Source: Parabacteroides sp.
GTDB lineage: Bacteria > Bacteroidota > Bacteroidia > Bacteroidales > Tannerellaceae
Reading direction: 5' to 3'
DNA: 43,960 nt
Assembly (NCBI GenBank): GCA_019411205.1
Contig: DXRF01000003.1
Span: 1 to 43,960 of the forward strand
Under the pieces are notes generated by a model, which saw only the letters and a program-made list of their open reading frames with translations, was not told where the DNA came from and ran no database searches. Shown piece after piece: positions 1 through 7,980 of this stretch; the first letter of the stretch is position 1, and every line of letters begins with the position of its first letter. Position numbers and translations under genes: made by a program.

Positions 1-56
1 TAAATCATAAATCATAAATCATAAATCATAAATCATAAATCATAAATCATAAATCT
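1..56. repeat. TAAATCA heptamer tandem repeat
   Basis: Seven perfect copies of TAAATCA are followed by one TAAATCT, ending a few bases before the ATG at 63. The array begins at base 1, so it probably continues beyond the contig. The same heptamer and the same imperfect end recur before uxaC, and related tracts lie between kdgK and eda. It fills the leader of the first gene, so no ordinary promoter is visible here. Confidence 0.95.
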
Positions 57-62
57 AAAATC

Positions 63-854
63 ATGCGCATTATTCCCAAAGCTAATACACTAAGAAAAGG
101 CATACTTTTATACAGAGGCATCCGTTACCGCAAAGGCTTCGGGGTCCATTCTCCCTTTGTCTTCAATCTGATCACGAAAGTGATTGAGGAGCGTTGCCAA
201 TACTATAGCTTCTACGACATCGAACTGATCCGTAAGCAACTGCTTTTCCAGAAGGACGAGATCACTTATCCCGACCGCCAGCAAAAAGGGAAGATGCGCC
301 GCCGCACAATCGGCCGGATTGTCGAACGCGAAGCAATACGGCCCAAACACGGCGCCCTGCTTTTCCGTCTTGCCAACTATTTCAAATCAAAACACATCCT
401 TCAGCTCGGACCTTCCATAGGCCTGTCCACCTTGTATCTGACCTCATACGCATCCGATCTGAAATGTATCGCCCTGGAAAACATACCTGAGTTTGCCTCC
501 ATCGCCCGTATCGCTTTCAGTAAGGCTGCCCGCAACCCGGTTGACCTGCGTGTCGGAGGATATAAGGATTTACTACCGGAAGCCTTGAAAGACATGAAGC
601 AACTCGATTTCGTCTTTTTCAACACCCTGTATGAGCAGCAGAGCAATAGCTGGCTGTTCGAAGAATGTCTGAAACATGTGCATGGCAATACGGTCTTTGT
701 CTTCGAAGGCATCAAAGCCAGCCGTAAAATGCGCGAATTCTGGCGGGAAGTATGCTGTCATCCCGAAGTAACAGTGACAATCGACCTGTACTCAATGGGA
801 ATCGTGTTTTTCAACAAGAAGTTACACAAGAGGGATTATATCGTCTATTTCTGA
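63..854 (+). CDS. Putative class I SAM-dependent methyltransferase
   Basis: A 263-residue cytoplasmic protein without signal peptide or membrane segment. Around residues 112-126 the stretch HILQLGPSIGLSTLYL resembles motif I of class I methyltransferases (a glycine-rich loop after a hydrophobic strand), followed by an acidic residue after the next strand (CIALENIPE), as in O-methyltransferase-like folds. The later LDFVFFNTLYEQQ stretch fits the strand 4 region. The N-terminal 70 residues (KGFGVHSPFVFNLI) look like a conserved Bacteroidetes extension. The ATG at 63 directly follows the heptamer repeat. Substrate is unknown. The fold assignment is by pattern and moderately sure; a non-catalytic Rossmann protein is possible. 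Confidence 0.6.
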   Translation: MRIIPKANTLRKGILLYRGIRYRKGFGVHSPFVFNLITKVIEERCQYYSFYDIELIRKQLLFQKDEITYPDRQQKGKMRRRTIGRIVEREAIRPKHGALLFRLANYFKSKHILQLGPSIGLSTLYLTSYASDLKCIALENIPEFASIARIAFSKAARNPVDLRVGGYKDLLPEALKDMKQLDFVFFNTLYEQQSNSWLFEECLKHVHGNTVFVFEGIKASRKMREFWREVCCHPEVTVTIDLYSMGIVFFNKKLHKRDYIVYF

Positions 855-881
855 CTCTTTATCCAAAGATACAAACCATTA

Positions 882-946
882 ATGGATACGCGTCACCTGA
901 TAAACGGATTTTTTTGTTAGCCGCTTATCAGGTGACACATATCCAT
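882..946 (-). terminator. Long hairpin, likely bidirectional terminator
   Basis: Two 26-base arms (882-907 and 921-946) flank a 13-base loop. On the plus strand three positions mismatch (C-A, C-A, A-C). On the minus strand these become G-U wobbles, so all 26 positions pair in a minus-strand RNA. The hairpin starts 27 bases after the stop codon of the beta-barrel gene (974) and is followed on that strand by a moderately U-rich stretch. It lies between convergent genes, so it may also stop transcription from the methyltransferase side. Confidence 0.7.
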
Positions 947-973
947 GTTCCTTATCAAACCGAAATAATACTA

Positions 974-1609
974 TTATTTGAAAATCGGAACAAAAATAGA
1001 TAATTGAAGATCCCTTGTTTCCGTGTTGCCGACTACATAATTCCGATAAATTCGTTTAAATCCATTTTTGTAAGATAAATCGACCTGAAGCCAATTGAAA
1101 TCATAGCCAACTTTTACAACAAGAGGAATATCGAATTTATTATTCTCCAAATTAGCTTTAACTGTCGTATTAAAATAGACTGTCGGTTCCACCCCAATTC
1201 CAACCTTTAACCCTTTCCAAAATTTATAGCCGGCGACAACATTCAACGACATTCCATTAAATAATTTTATATTATCATAAACAGCACCACCTGGTTGTTG
1301 TTCGCCATAATCAATATCAGGATCAAACCCTTGTTCTTGAAAAGCAATATTCACTCTCCTCGCTTGATACAACAAAGCAGCATCAATTAAAAAATGTTTT
1401 TTAGATTCATACTGGAATTGATATCCTGCATTAAAACTAAAACAATGATCCCATTTCAAATCTTTTTCCCCTGATAATAATAAGTTATTGAATTTTGACT
1501 TATGCATCCAACTATCACCTCCACCGACTACAATACCCGATTTGATCTGTGATTGCGATAACACAGGGAACAACAATAAACACGCAAACAAAATAAATGT
1601 CTTTTTCAT
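974..1609 (-). CDS. Outer-membrane beta-barrel protein (PorT-like fold)
   Basis: A 211-residue protein with an N-terminal signal peptide (MKKTFILFACLLLFPVLSQS) and alternating hydrophobic/polar strands rich in Gly, Tyr and Phe (AGYQFQYESKKHF, VVAGYKFWKGLKVGIG), ending in a hydrophobic strand with terminal Phe-Lys. This is the pattern of small Bacteroidetes outer-membrane beta-barrel families. No enzyme motif is seen. The gene is more AT-rich than its neighbours, with A/T-ending codons, suggesting a different history. It stands alone between a hairpin at its 3' end and a -7 box at its 5' end. Function is unknown; a structural or porin-like role is inference. Confidence 0.7.
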   Translation of the reverse strand: MKKTFILFACLLLFPVLSQSQIKSGIVVGGGDSWMHKSKFNNLLLSGEKDLKWDHCFSFNAGYQFQYESKKHFLIDAALLYQARRVNIAFQEQGFDPDIDYGEQQPGGAVYDNIKLFNGMSLNVVAGYKFWKGLKVGIGVEPTVYFNTTVKANLENNKFDIPLVVKVGYDFNWLQVDLSYKNGFKRIYRNYVVGNTETRDLQLSIFVPIFK

Positions 1610-1926
1610 ATCACTCTCTTTTTTGATTGTTCCAAATGTAATGATATTATCAATGCAATAATTTTGTTTTTATAAATTTAATGATTATTATTTATTAAAT
1701 AGCAAAGAGTGTATGAAGAAAATTATTACCAGCAGTCTTATATCCCACTTTTTTATTCGGCTTTCTATTGAATTATACAGCCTTTTTATTGATAAAACGT
1801 CTTTCCCGTTAAAATAAATAATCCGAATCCTTGCACAAATCCCGGAATCTGACGAATATTGTACTCCTTTTTGCAACATCTGGCAAGGATGTGCGATTAT
1901 ATAATAAAACGATAAGTTATTGTCAT
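1610..1926. other. AT-rich intergenic stretch with one promoter
   Basis: 317 bases separate the divergent beta-barrel gene and the adenosyltransferase gene. I see the minus-strand promoter box at 1633-1640. The reading frames here (for example 1688-1879 minus) have no family resemblance and no plausible start context. I found no convincing B12 riboswitch before the adenosyltransferase gene, and no tRNA-like fold. Confidence 0.6.
1633..1640 (-). promoter_or_regulatory. -7 box of the beta-barrel gene
   Basis: Read on the minus strand this is TACATTTG, matching the Bacteroidetes TAnnTTTG consensus. It lies 24 bases before the ATG of the beta-barrel gene. A TTG-type -33 element is only weakly recognisable. 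Confidence 0.5.
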
Positions 1927-2490
1927 ATGAAAAAGAGCATTATATACACAGGGACCGGCGACAAGGGAACCACTTCTTTAGTTGGAGGCGAACGGGTGTC
2001 AAAAGCGCACCAACGGATCGAAAGTTATGGTACGGTCGACGAACTGAACTCGTTTATAGGATTGTTGATCTCTTCGCTGGAAGAGAAAACGGATCAAGAC
2101 TTCCTGCTGTTTATCCAGCACAAGTTGTTCACGATCGGTTCCTATCTGGCAACCGACCAGGAAAACACGGAACTGAAAGTAGAAAGCAAGGTGATGCCGG
2201 AAACGATCACCCGTATCGAACGGGAAATAGACCGCCTGGATAACGAATTGCCCAAGATGCGCCACTTCGTTTTGCCGGGAGGAAGCCGTTCGGCTTCTTT
2301 GGCCCATGTGTGCCGGACAGTCTGCCGGCGTGCCGAACGCCAGATCTACCGTTTGGCGGAGACCCTTCCTGTTGAAGAGCCTGTCCTGGTTTTTATGAAC
2401 AGATTGTCTGATTATCTGTTTGTTCTGGCACGTAAGGAATGCATACGGAATAATGGCAAAGAAATTATCTGGGATTATACTTGCATCTAA
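1927..2490 (+). CDS. PduO-type cob(I)alamin adenosyltransferase
   Basis: A 187-residue protein that transfers the adenosyl group of ATP to reduced cobalamin, making adenosylcobalamin for enzymes such as methylmalonyl-CoA mutase. The N-terminus TGTGDKGTTSLVGGERVSK is the family's ATP-binding signature. The C-terminal half has the conserved CRRAERQIYRL and MNRLSDYLFVLAR segments of the five-helix bundle. The ATG at 1927 is chosen because the signature normally starts about eight residues after the initiator; the longer frame from 1831 adds 32 residues with no family similarity. Cytoplasmic and complete. The family is clear from these motifs. Confidence 0.93.
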   Translation: MKKSIIYTGTGDKGTTSLVGGERVSKAHQRIESYGTVDELNSFIGLLISSLEEKTDQDFLLFIQHKLFTIGSYLATDQENTELKVESKVMPETITRIEREIDRLDNELPKMRHFVLPGGSRSASLAHVCRTVCRRAERQIYRLAETLPVEEPVLVFMNRLSDYLFVLARKECIRNNGKEIIWDYTCI

Positions 2491-2510
2491 AGAATATTGT
2501 TTTATTTTTG
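2481..2510 (+). promoter_or_regulatory. Promoter for the small DUF2795-like gene
   Basis: TTG at 2481 and TATTTTTG at 2503-2510, separated by 19 bases, match the Bacteroidetes -33/-7 consensus. The -33 element sits inside the last codons of the adenosyltransferase gene. The next start codon is at 2564. Confidence 0.6.
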
Positions 2511-2563
2511 CGGAAAATTTGAGAACCTGACCGCCGTAAGGTGGTTATTAATACTTGACAGCT

Positions 2564-2785
2564 ATGTATTGGACATTAGAGTTAGCTTCAAAACTGGAAG
2601 ACGCGCCCTGGCCTGCAACCAAGGATGAATTGATTGACTATGCACAACGTTCTGGTGCGCCACTGGAAGTGATTGAGAATTTGCAGGAAATGGAAGACGA
2701 AGGTGAGATTTATGAATGCATGGAAGATATCTGGCCCGACTATCCAAGTAAAGAAGACTTTTTCTTCAATGAAGAAGAATATTAA
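2564..2785 (+). CDS. Small acidic DUF2795-like protein
   Basis: A 73-residue, strongly acidic protein. MYWTLELASKLEDAPWPATK followed by an ELIDYAQRSGAPLEVIENLQ helix resembles the DUF2795 family, small proteins widespread in Bacteroidetes. The C-terminus (WPDYPSKEDFFFNEEEY) is very acidic. No signal peptide or membrane segment. The ATG at 2564 is preferred to the TTG at 2555 because the conserved part begins exactly there. It has its own promoter and is followed by a terminator, so it appears to be transcribed alone. Function is unknown. Confidence 0.8.
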   Translation: MYWTLELASKLEDAPWPATKDELIDYAQRSGAPLEVIENLQEMEDEGEIYECMEDIWPDYPSKEDFFFNEEEY

Positions 2786-2817
2786 TGTGCGATAAAAACG
2801 TACAGGCATGAAATAAT

Positions 2818-2861
2818 GACGAGGTGGCAGGGCTATGTCCCGCCGCCTCGTCTGCTTTTTA
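2818..2861 (+). terminator. Rho-independent terminator after the DUF2795-like gene
   Basis: GC-rich arms 2818-2832 and 2839-2852 pair with one bulged A and one G-U around a 6-base loop, and are followed by a T-rich tract (CTTTTTA). It lies 32 bases after the stop codon and isolates the T9SS operon downstream. Confidence 0.85.
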
Positions 2862-2896
2862 TACAATTTATCCGGACTTATTCCGTTTCTTGATAT

Positions 2897-3847
2897 ATGA
2901 ACAAATATCTCCTGCTTATCATCCTTTTGGTAACCGGGCTCACGGGAGCACGGGCGCAATACGACTCGCAGCTAAGCCAGTATTTTATGGCGCTGGGTTA
3001 CTATAATCCGGCATACGCAGGTGTTACGGGAGACTTGAATATGCTGGCGCTGTCCCGTTTGCAATATGTCGGGATCGACGGAGCGCCAACCTCCTTCTTT
3101 ATCAATGCGGATATGCCGCTGAAGATCGGGAAAACCAATCATGGTGTCGGGATGGTCGTCTTTACCGAAGGGATCGGGCTTTTCGTCAATACACATGTCA
3201 ATTTGCAGTATGCCTATAAACAGAAACTATTTGGCGGAACGCTCAGTATCGGCATGCAGTTCGGAATGGTAAACCAGTCATTCGACGGAGAGAAGGTCTT
3301 TTTTCCGACCAGCCAGTTCCACCAACAGGAAGACCAGGCAATTCCCAAAAAGCAGGTGAGCGGAATGGGCTTTGACTTGAACGCCGGGCTTTACTATCAC
3401 CGCAAGAACCTCTATGCCGGTTTAGGCGTCACGCACTTGAACAAGACGGAGATCATATTGGACGAATATTCTTCCATGTATCTCGCCAGCACATATAATT
3501 TGATCGCCGGATACAATATTCAGTTTCGAAACCCGTTGTATGAATTACAGCCGTCTGTATTCTTGAAAACAGACATGCAGAGCTTCCAGGCGGACATAAC
3601 TGCCCGGTTGTTTTATAACAAAATGTTTAACGGAGGTTTTTCCTGGCGTGTGAATGAGTCGTTGATCCTGTTGTTAGGAGCCAAGATCGGGAGTTTCCAG
3701 GTAGGATATGCGTATGATTTTCCGATCTCTACCATACCTATCTTGAAAGCCACGAGTGGAAGCCACGAGTTGGTAGTGAGCTACAAGTTGAAGTTGAAAA
3801 AATCGAAGTCAGGAAAGAATAGACATAAAAGTGTACGTATATTATAG
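2897..3847 (+). CDS. porP: T9SS outer-membrane protein, PorP/SprF family
   Basis: A 316-residue protein with a signal peptide (MNKYLLLIILLVTGLTGARA, then Q) and the hallmark N-terminal PorP/SprF region DSQLSQYFMALGYYNPAYAG. The remainder is a series of beta strands typical of an outer-membrane barrel, ending in a lysine-rich tail. In Porphyromonas and Flavobacterium, PorP/SprF proteins are outer-membrane parts of the type IX secretion system. It is the first gene of porP-gldK-gldL-gldM-gldN; gldK begins 4 bases after its stop. The context makes a core T9SS PorP much more likely than one of the many SprF paralogues. Confidence 0.92.
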   Translation: MNKYLLLIILLVTGLTGARAQYDSQLSQYFMALGYYNPAYAGVTGDLNMLALSRLQYVGIDGAPTSFFINADMPLKIGKTNHGVGMVVFTEGIGLFVNTHVNLQYAYKQKLFGGTLSIGMQFGMVNQSFDGEKVFFPTSQFHQQEDQAIPKKQVSGMGFDLNAGLYYHRKNLYAGLGVTHLNKTEIILDEYSSMYLASTYNLIAGYNIQFRNPLYELQPSVFLKTDMQSFQADITARLFYNKMFNGGFSWRVNESLILLLGAKIGSFQVGYAYDFPISTIPILKATSGSHELVVSYKLKLKKSKSGKNRHKSVRIL

Positions 3848-3850
3848 TAT

Positions 3851-5278
3851 ATGAAAAAAGTATTGTTAGTACTTGCGGCAGTAGCCCTGTTTACCTCATG
3901 TGGCAAAACCCTTTCCGGTGGCGGGGGCGAAGTGACAGGGGTACGATCGGTGGCGTTTAACGAACCGGCCCCTTACGGGATGGTTCTGATCAAAAGAGGC
4001 TCATTCGAGATGGGACCCGCTGATAAGGATTCCTTGTGGGGGATCAATCCGGAAACGAAAGGCGTCTCTTTCGATGCTTTCTGGATGGACGAGACAGAGG
4101 TAACGAATGCCAAATACCGTCAGTTCGTCTATTGGGTGCGCGACTCCATTATCCGCGAACGCCTGGCCGATCCGGCTTATGGCGGCAATGACCTGTTCAA
4201 GATTACCGAAGATAGATACGGCGAACCGGTGACCCCGCATTTGGACTGGAGCCGCCCGATTCCCTGGAAACGTGCCAATGAAGACGAGATCCGGGCAATC
4301 GAAAGCGTCTATACCGTAAATCCGGTGACCGGCGAAAAGACGTTGGACCCGAAACAGATGGTCTATCGCTACGAATGGTATGACTATACGTCGGCAGCCC
4401 TTCGCAAACATAACCTGGACCCGGCAGCCCGTGTGCGCAACACCGATATCCAGGTCGATCCTAACGAAGTGATCATGATATCCAAAGATACGGCCTACAT
4501 CACCGAGGAAGGCGAGATCGTGAACGAGACCATCACGCGCCAGCTCAGCGGACCGTGGGATTTTCTCCATACCCGTATCGTGAATGTCTATCCGGACGAG
4601 AGCTGCTGGGTGAACGATTTCAACAATGCTTATAATGAGCCCTATATGCGTATGTACTTCTCGCATCCGGGCTATGACGATTATCCTGTAGTAGGTGTTT
4701 CCTGGGAGCAGGCGACCGCTTTCTGCGTATGGCGTACCAACCTGTTCAAGGAATCTCTGAACTTCCCCAGCGGACAGGCCCTCGAACCGTTCCGCCTGCC
4801 GACCGAAGGCGAGTGGGAATATGCAGCCCGTACAGGCAAGAACGAAAACAAATATCCGTGGGCCGGCGACGAGCTGGTGAGCGGAAAAGGTTGCTTCTTG
4901 GGCAACTTCAAACCGGGAAAAGGCAACTATACGGAAGACGGCCATCTGATCACTTCGCGTGTCGGCTCTTTCGCTCCGAACGAATTCGGCCTCTATGACA
5001 TGGCCGGCAACGTGGCGGAATGGACATCGACCTCTTATTCCGAATCCGGGCCGAGCCAGATGAGCGACATGAACCCGGATCTGCGCTACAATGCCGCCAA
5101 GGAAGACCCGTACGCTATGAAGAAGAAAGTTGTCCGGGGCGGTTCATGGAAAGACGTGGCACAGTTTATCCGTTCGGATATGCGCACCTTCGAGTACCAG
5201 AACGAAACGCGTTCATACATCGGTTTCCGTTGCGCCCGTACACAAATCGGTTTTTCGAGAGCAAAAGGTAAAAAATAA
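3851..5278 (+). CDS. gldK: T9SS ring lipoprotein GldK/PorK
   Basis: A 475-residue lipoprotein: MKKVLLVLAAVALFTSC ends in a lipobox with Cys17. From about residue 40 to 465 it has the formylglycine-generating-enzyme/SUMF1 fold (MVLIKRGSFEMGP, FWMDETEVTNAKYRQF, PVVGVSWEQATAFCVW, RLPTEGEWEYAARTG, YDMAGNVAEWT, RGGSW, GFRCAR). GldK proteins keep this fold as a structural scaffold and with GldN form the periplasmic ring of the type IX secretion system under the outer membrane. Placement directly between porP and gldL distinguishes it from a true sulfatase-maturing enzyme. The length is typical for the family. Confidence 0.95.
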   Translation: MKKVLLVLAAVALFTSCGKTLSGGGGEVTGVRSVAFNEPAPYGMVLIKRGSFEMGPADKDSLWGINPETKGVSFDAFWMDETEVTNAKYRQFVYWVRDSIIRERLADPAYGGNDLFKITEDRYGEPVTPHLDWSRPIPWKRANEDEIRAIESVYTVNPVTGEKTLDPKQMVYRYEWYDYTSAALRKHNLDPAARVRNTDIQVDPNEVIMISKDTAYITEEGEIVNETITRQLSGPWDFLHTRIVNVYPDESCWVNDFNNAYNEPYMRMYFSHPGYDDYPVVGVSWEQATAFCVWRTNLFKESLNFPSGQALEPFRLPTEGEWEYAARTGKNENKYPWAGDELVSGKGCFLGNFKPGKGNYTEDGHLITSRVGSFAPNEFGLYDMAGNVAEWTSTSYSESGPSQMSDMNPDLRYNAAKEDPYAMKKKVVRGGSWKDVAQFIRSDMRTFEYQNETRSYIGFRCARTQIGFSRAKGKK

Positions 5279-5295
5279 CGAATATACATCACATC

Positions 5296-6360
5296 ATGGG
5301 AAAATATAGAAGATATAAAAACAGAGTAGAAATGTATCTCGCCAGTGAAAAAGGCAAGCGGGTACTGAATTTCTGTTATAGCTGGGGTGCCTCCATCGTT
5401 ATTATCGGCGCCTTGTTCAAATTGTTACACCTGCCGTATGGCAACCAGATCCTGTTTGTGGCTATGACGGTAGAAGCATTGGTATTCTTCGTCTCTGCAT
5501 TTGAAAAGCCATTCAACGAATATCACTGGGAAGAGGTGTTCCCGGTATTGAAATCGAAGAATCCGCTCGACCGTCCGGATTTTGCCAATACGCCGATGTC
5601 CAATCTGGTCAACTCGCCGGAAAATACGGCCGACGATGAGGTCGCCGACGGACTGAAAATCAACTTAGGCGGCAAGCAGGCTGCTGGACTGGGCAATCTC
5701 GGCCTGGATGTGAGCGAAGAAGATACGAAAAACCTTTCCGACAGTATCAAGAAACTGAGCAGTGCCGCCGAACAGATCTCCAAGATGGCGGAACTGACGG
5801 AAGCAACGCAGAAATATCTGGAACAGCTTTCAGGTATGTCCGAGAATATGGAGCGTTTCAGCCAGGTGACCCATTCGCTGACCGACGTTTCCGACACGCT
5901 CCTGAACTCGTATAAGAGCATTACGGATAATTCGGACGGTATCAACCAGAATTCCCGCGGTTACGTGCAGCAGATGGAAATGCTGAACCGCAACATATCG
6001 GGCTTGAACACGATCTACGAAATACAGTTGAAGAGCATCAGCTCGCAGATCGAATCGATCGAACATATCAATAGCGGTTTGAGCCGCATCCGCGAGATGT
6101 ATGATGGCTCTGTTGTCGACAGTTCCGTGTTCCGCAACGAAACGGAAAAGATGACGCGGCAGTTGGCCGAACTGAACCAGGTATACAGCCGCCTGTTGCA
6201 GGCCATGACGGTCAATATGGGGTATCAGCAACCTGCACAACCCCAGCAACCCGCTTACCAACAGCAGCCCGCACAGCCGCAGAATTACCAGCAGCAAGCC
6301 TATCAGCAACCGTACGGATATCAGCAGCAGGCTCCGTATACAAACAACCCAATGAAGTAA
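5296..6360 (+). CDS. gldL: T9SS motor protein GldL/PorL
   Basis: A 354-residue inner-membrane protein. Two transmembrane helices lie at about residues 24-43 and 51-67; the second carries Glu60 in MTVEALVFF, which lines up with the conserved membrane glutamate of GldL needed for proton-driven motor function. The rest is a long coiled-coil cytoplasmic part (residues about 140-300) and a Gln/Pro/Tyr-rich tail (about 310-345), which is low complexity and probably disordered. GldL forms the pentameric stator around GldM that powers type IX secretion. It starts 18 bases after gldK and ends 6 bases before gldM. Confidence 0.93.
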   Translation: MGKYRRYKNRVEMYLASEKGKRVLNFCYSWGASIVIIGALFKLLHLPYGNQILFVAMTVEALVFFVSAFEKPFNEYHWEEVFPVLKSKNPLDRPDFANTPMSNLVNSPENTADDEVADGLKINLGGKQAAGLGNLGLDVSEEDTKNLSDSIKKLSSAAEQISKMAELTEATQKYLEQLSGMSENMERFSQVTHSLTDVSDTLLNSYKSITDNSDGINQNSRGYVQQMEMLNRNISGLNTIYEIQLKSISSQIESIEHINSGLSRIREMYDGSVVDSSVFRNETEKMTRQLAELNQVYSRLLQAMTVNMGYQQPAQPQQPAYQQQPAQPQNYQQQAYQQPYGYQQQAPYTNNPMK

Positions 6361-6366
6361 TCGGAT

Positions 6367-7935
6367 ATGGCAGGAATAGCAAATAATCCCAATTCGCCCC
6401 GTCAGAAGATGATCAACCTGATGTATCTGGTGTTCATCGCCATGATGGCACTCAACGTGTCGTCGGAGGTACTCGACGGTTTCGAACTGGTGGAAGGCAG
6501 CTTGCGTACTTCTATCGATAATACCTCAACCCGCAACGAGATTGTTACGGAGGAACTGAAGGCTTATTATCAGACAAACCCTGAAAAAGTACGTGAATGG
6601 TACGAAAAGGGAACAAAGGTGAAGCAGGCTTCCGACAGCCTGTACAATTATGTGCAGGATCTGAAAGTGCGTATTGCACAGATTGCCGACGGCAAGGAGG
6701 CCGATGTCAATAATATCGATCATAAGGACGACCTCGAAGCGGCTTCCCGCGTGATGTTGTCTCCCGTTTCGGGCGAAGGCAAGAAATTGCGCCAGAGCAT
6801 CGAAAAATACCGGACACTGATGGGCGAGATGGTGGAAGACTCGGCCAAGACGCGCATCATCGAAGCCAGCCTGTCGACGACACCGCCTCACAAAGCCGGT
6901 ATCAATACCCGCACCTGGGAAGAGGCTTTGTTCGAGAATATGCCAGTGGCGGCAGCCGTTACCTTGCTGACGAAATTGCAAAGCGATATCCGTTATGCCG
7001 AAGGCGAAGTGTTGTCGAACCTGCTGAGCAGCGTCGACATGCGCGACTATCGTGTGAACCAGATCACGGCACAAGTGATCCCGGAAAGCCAGATCGTCAT
7101 GCGGGGCAGCCAGTACAAGGCCAATATCGTCTTATCGGCTGTCGACTCGACGAAACGTCCGACCGTCTATGTGAACGGCAAGGAATTGCCTTATGATGCA
7201 AACGGCATGTTTACGGCTGTAGCCGGTACTCCGGGCACTTATCCGGTCAAAGGATATATCGAAATGCCGGGCAGCGACGGCAGCGTGATGCGCCGCGAGT
7301 TCGAAAGCGAATACTTCGTGACAGAGCCGAGTGCAACGGTAGCGCCGATGCTGATGAATGTGCTGTATGCCGGAATCGCCAACCCGATCCGTATCGCCGT
7401 GCCGGGTGTACCGAGCGGTAACGTGACGGCGAGCATGACAAACGGGACATTGGTCCGCAAAGGAGACCAATGGGAGGCCCGTCCGACAACGGTTGGAACA
7501 GACGCTATCATTTCCGTCCATGCTAAAATGGCGGATGGGCGCAGCGTTGAAATGGCAAAAACGACTTTCCGCGTACGTGCCCTGCCCGACCCGATGCCTT
7601 TTATCGAATATAAGGACCAGAACGGCAATATGCGCAAGTTCCGTGGCGGCCAGTTCTCCAAACGCAATCTGGTGGAAGCCGACGGTATCCAGGCGGCTAT
7701 CGACGACGATCTGCTGAACGTCCCGTTCAAGGTGTTGAGTTTCGAGCTGACTTTCTACGATTCGATGGGCAACATCATTCCGGAAGTCACACAAGGCAAC
7801 CAGTTCTCGCAACGTCAGAAAGATTATATCCGTCGCCTGGCAAGAGGCAAACGCTTCTACATCACCCATGTGAAAGTATTAGGCCCGGACAACAAGGAAC
7901 GTATCATTCCGACCGTCGAAGTAATCGTCAATTAA
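6367..7935 (+). CDS. gldM: T9SS motor shaft protein GldM/PorM
   Basis: A 522-residue protein with the family N-terminus (NNPNSPRQKMINLMYLVFIA), a single transmembrane helix at about residues 15-32 and a long periplasmic part. The first periplasmic domain (about 37-220) is helical; the following three (about 225-520) are beta-rich, matching the four-domain architecture of GldM/PorM. GldM dimers pass through the GldL ring and reach the GldK/GldN ring, transmitting motion to the outer-membrane translocon. Length is typical. The start lies 6 bases after the gldL stop, consistent with co-translation. Confidence 0.95.
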   Translation: MAGIANNPNSPRQKMINLMYLVFIAMMALNVSSEVLDGFELVEGSLRTSIDNTSTRNEIVTEELKAYYQTNPEKVREWYEKGTKVKQASDSLYNYVQDLKVRIAQIADGKEADVNNIDHKDDLEAASRVMLSPVSGEGKKLRQSIEKYRTLMGEMVEDSAKTRIIEASLSTTPPHKAGINTRTWEEALFENMPVAAAVTLLTKLQSDIRYAEGEVLSNLLSSVDMRDYRVNQITAQVIPESQIVMRGSQYKANIVLSAVDSTKRPTVYVNGKELPYDANGMFTAVAGTPGTYPVKGYIEMPGSDGSVMRREFESEYFVTEPSATVAPMLMNVLYAGIANPIRIAVPGVPSGNVTASMTNGTLVRKGDQWEARPTTVGTDAIISVHAKMADGRSVEMAKTTFRVRALPDPMPFIEYKDQNGNMRKFRGGQFSKRNLVEADGIQAAIDDDLLNVPFKVLSFELTFYDSMGNIIPEVTQGNQFSQRQKDYIRRLARGKRFYITHVKVLGPDNKERIIPTVEVIVN

Positions 7936-7945
7936 CATAACGCAG

Positions 7946-7966
7946 GGGCAGGTTTGGAACCTGCCC
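7946..7966 (+). other. Hairpin between gldM and gldN
   Basis: A perfect 9-bp stem (7946-7954 with 7958-7966) with a 3-base loop lies in the only real gap of the T9SS operon. No U-tract follows, so it is not a standard terminator. It may stabilise or process the mRNA, or tune gldN expression. Confidence 0.5.
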
Positions 7967-7980
7967 GCAACTAATAAAAT

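Noticed and set aside
752..1003. 83-residue open frame over the end of the methyltransferase gene
   Set aside because: It starts within the real gene in another frame, crosses the hairpin and shows no family resemblance.
1688..1879. 63-residue minus-strand frame in the intergenic region
   Set aside because: Unusual composition, no promoter or start context and no recognisable domain.
1800..1926. Possible cobalamin riboswitch before the adenosyltransferase gene
   Set aside because: No recognisable B12 box or long conserved leader could be found in this AT-rich stretch.
2824..3006. 60-residue frame starting in the terminator hairpin
   Set aside because: It lies over a clear terminator and then overlaps porP in another frame.
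3851..5278. gldK as a formylglycine-generating enzyme for the serine-type sulfatase
   Set aside because: The fold is the same, but the gene lies in the T9SS core, the lipobox and length fit GldK, and a serine-type sulfatase is matured by a radical SAM enzyme.
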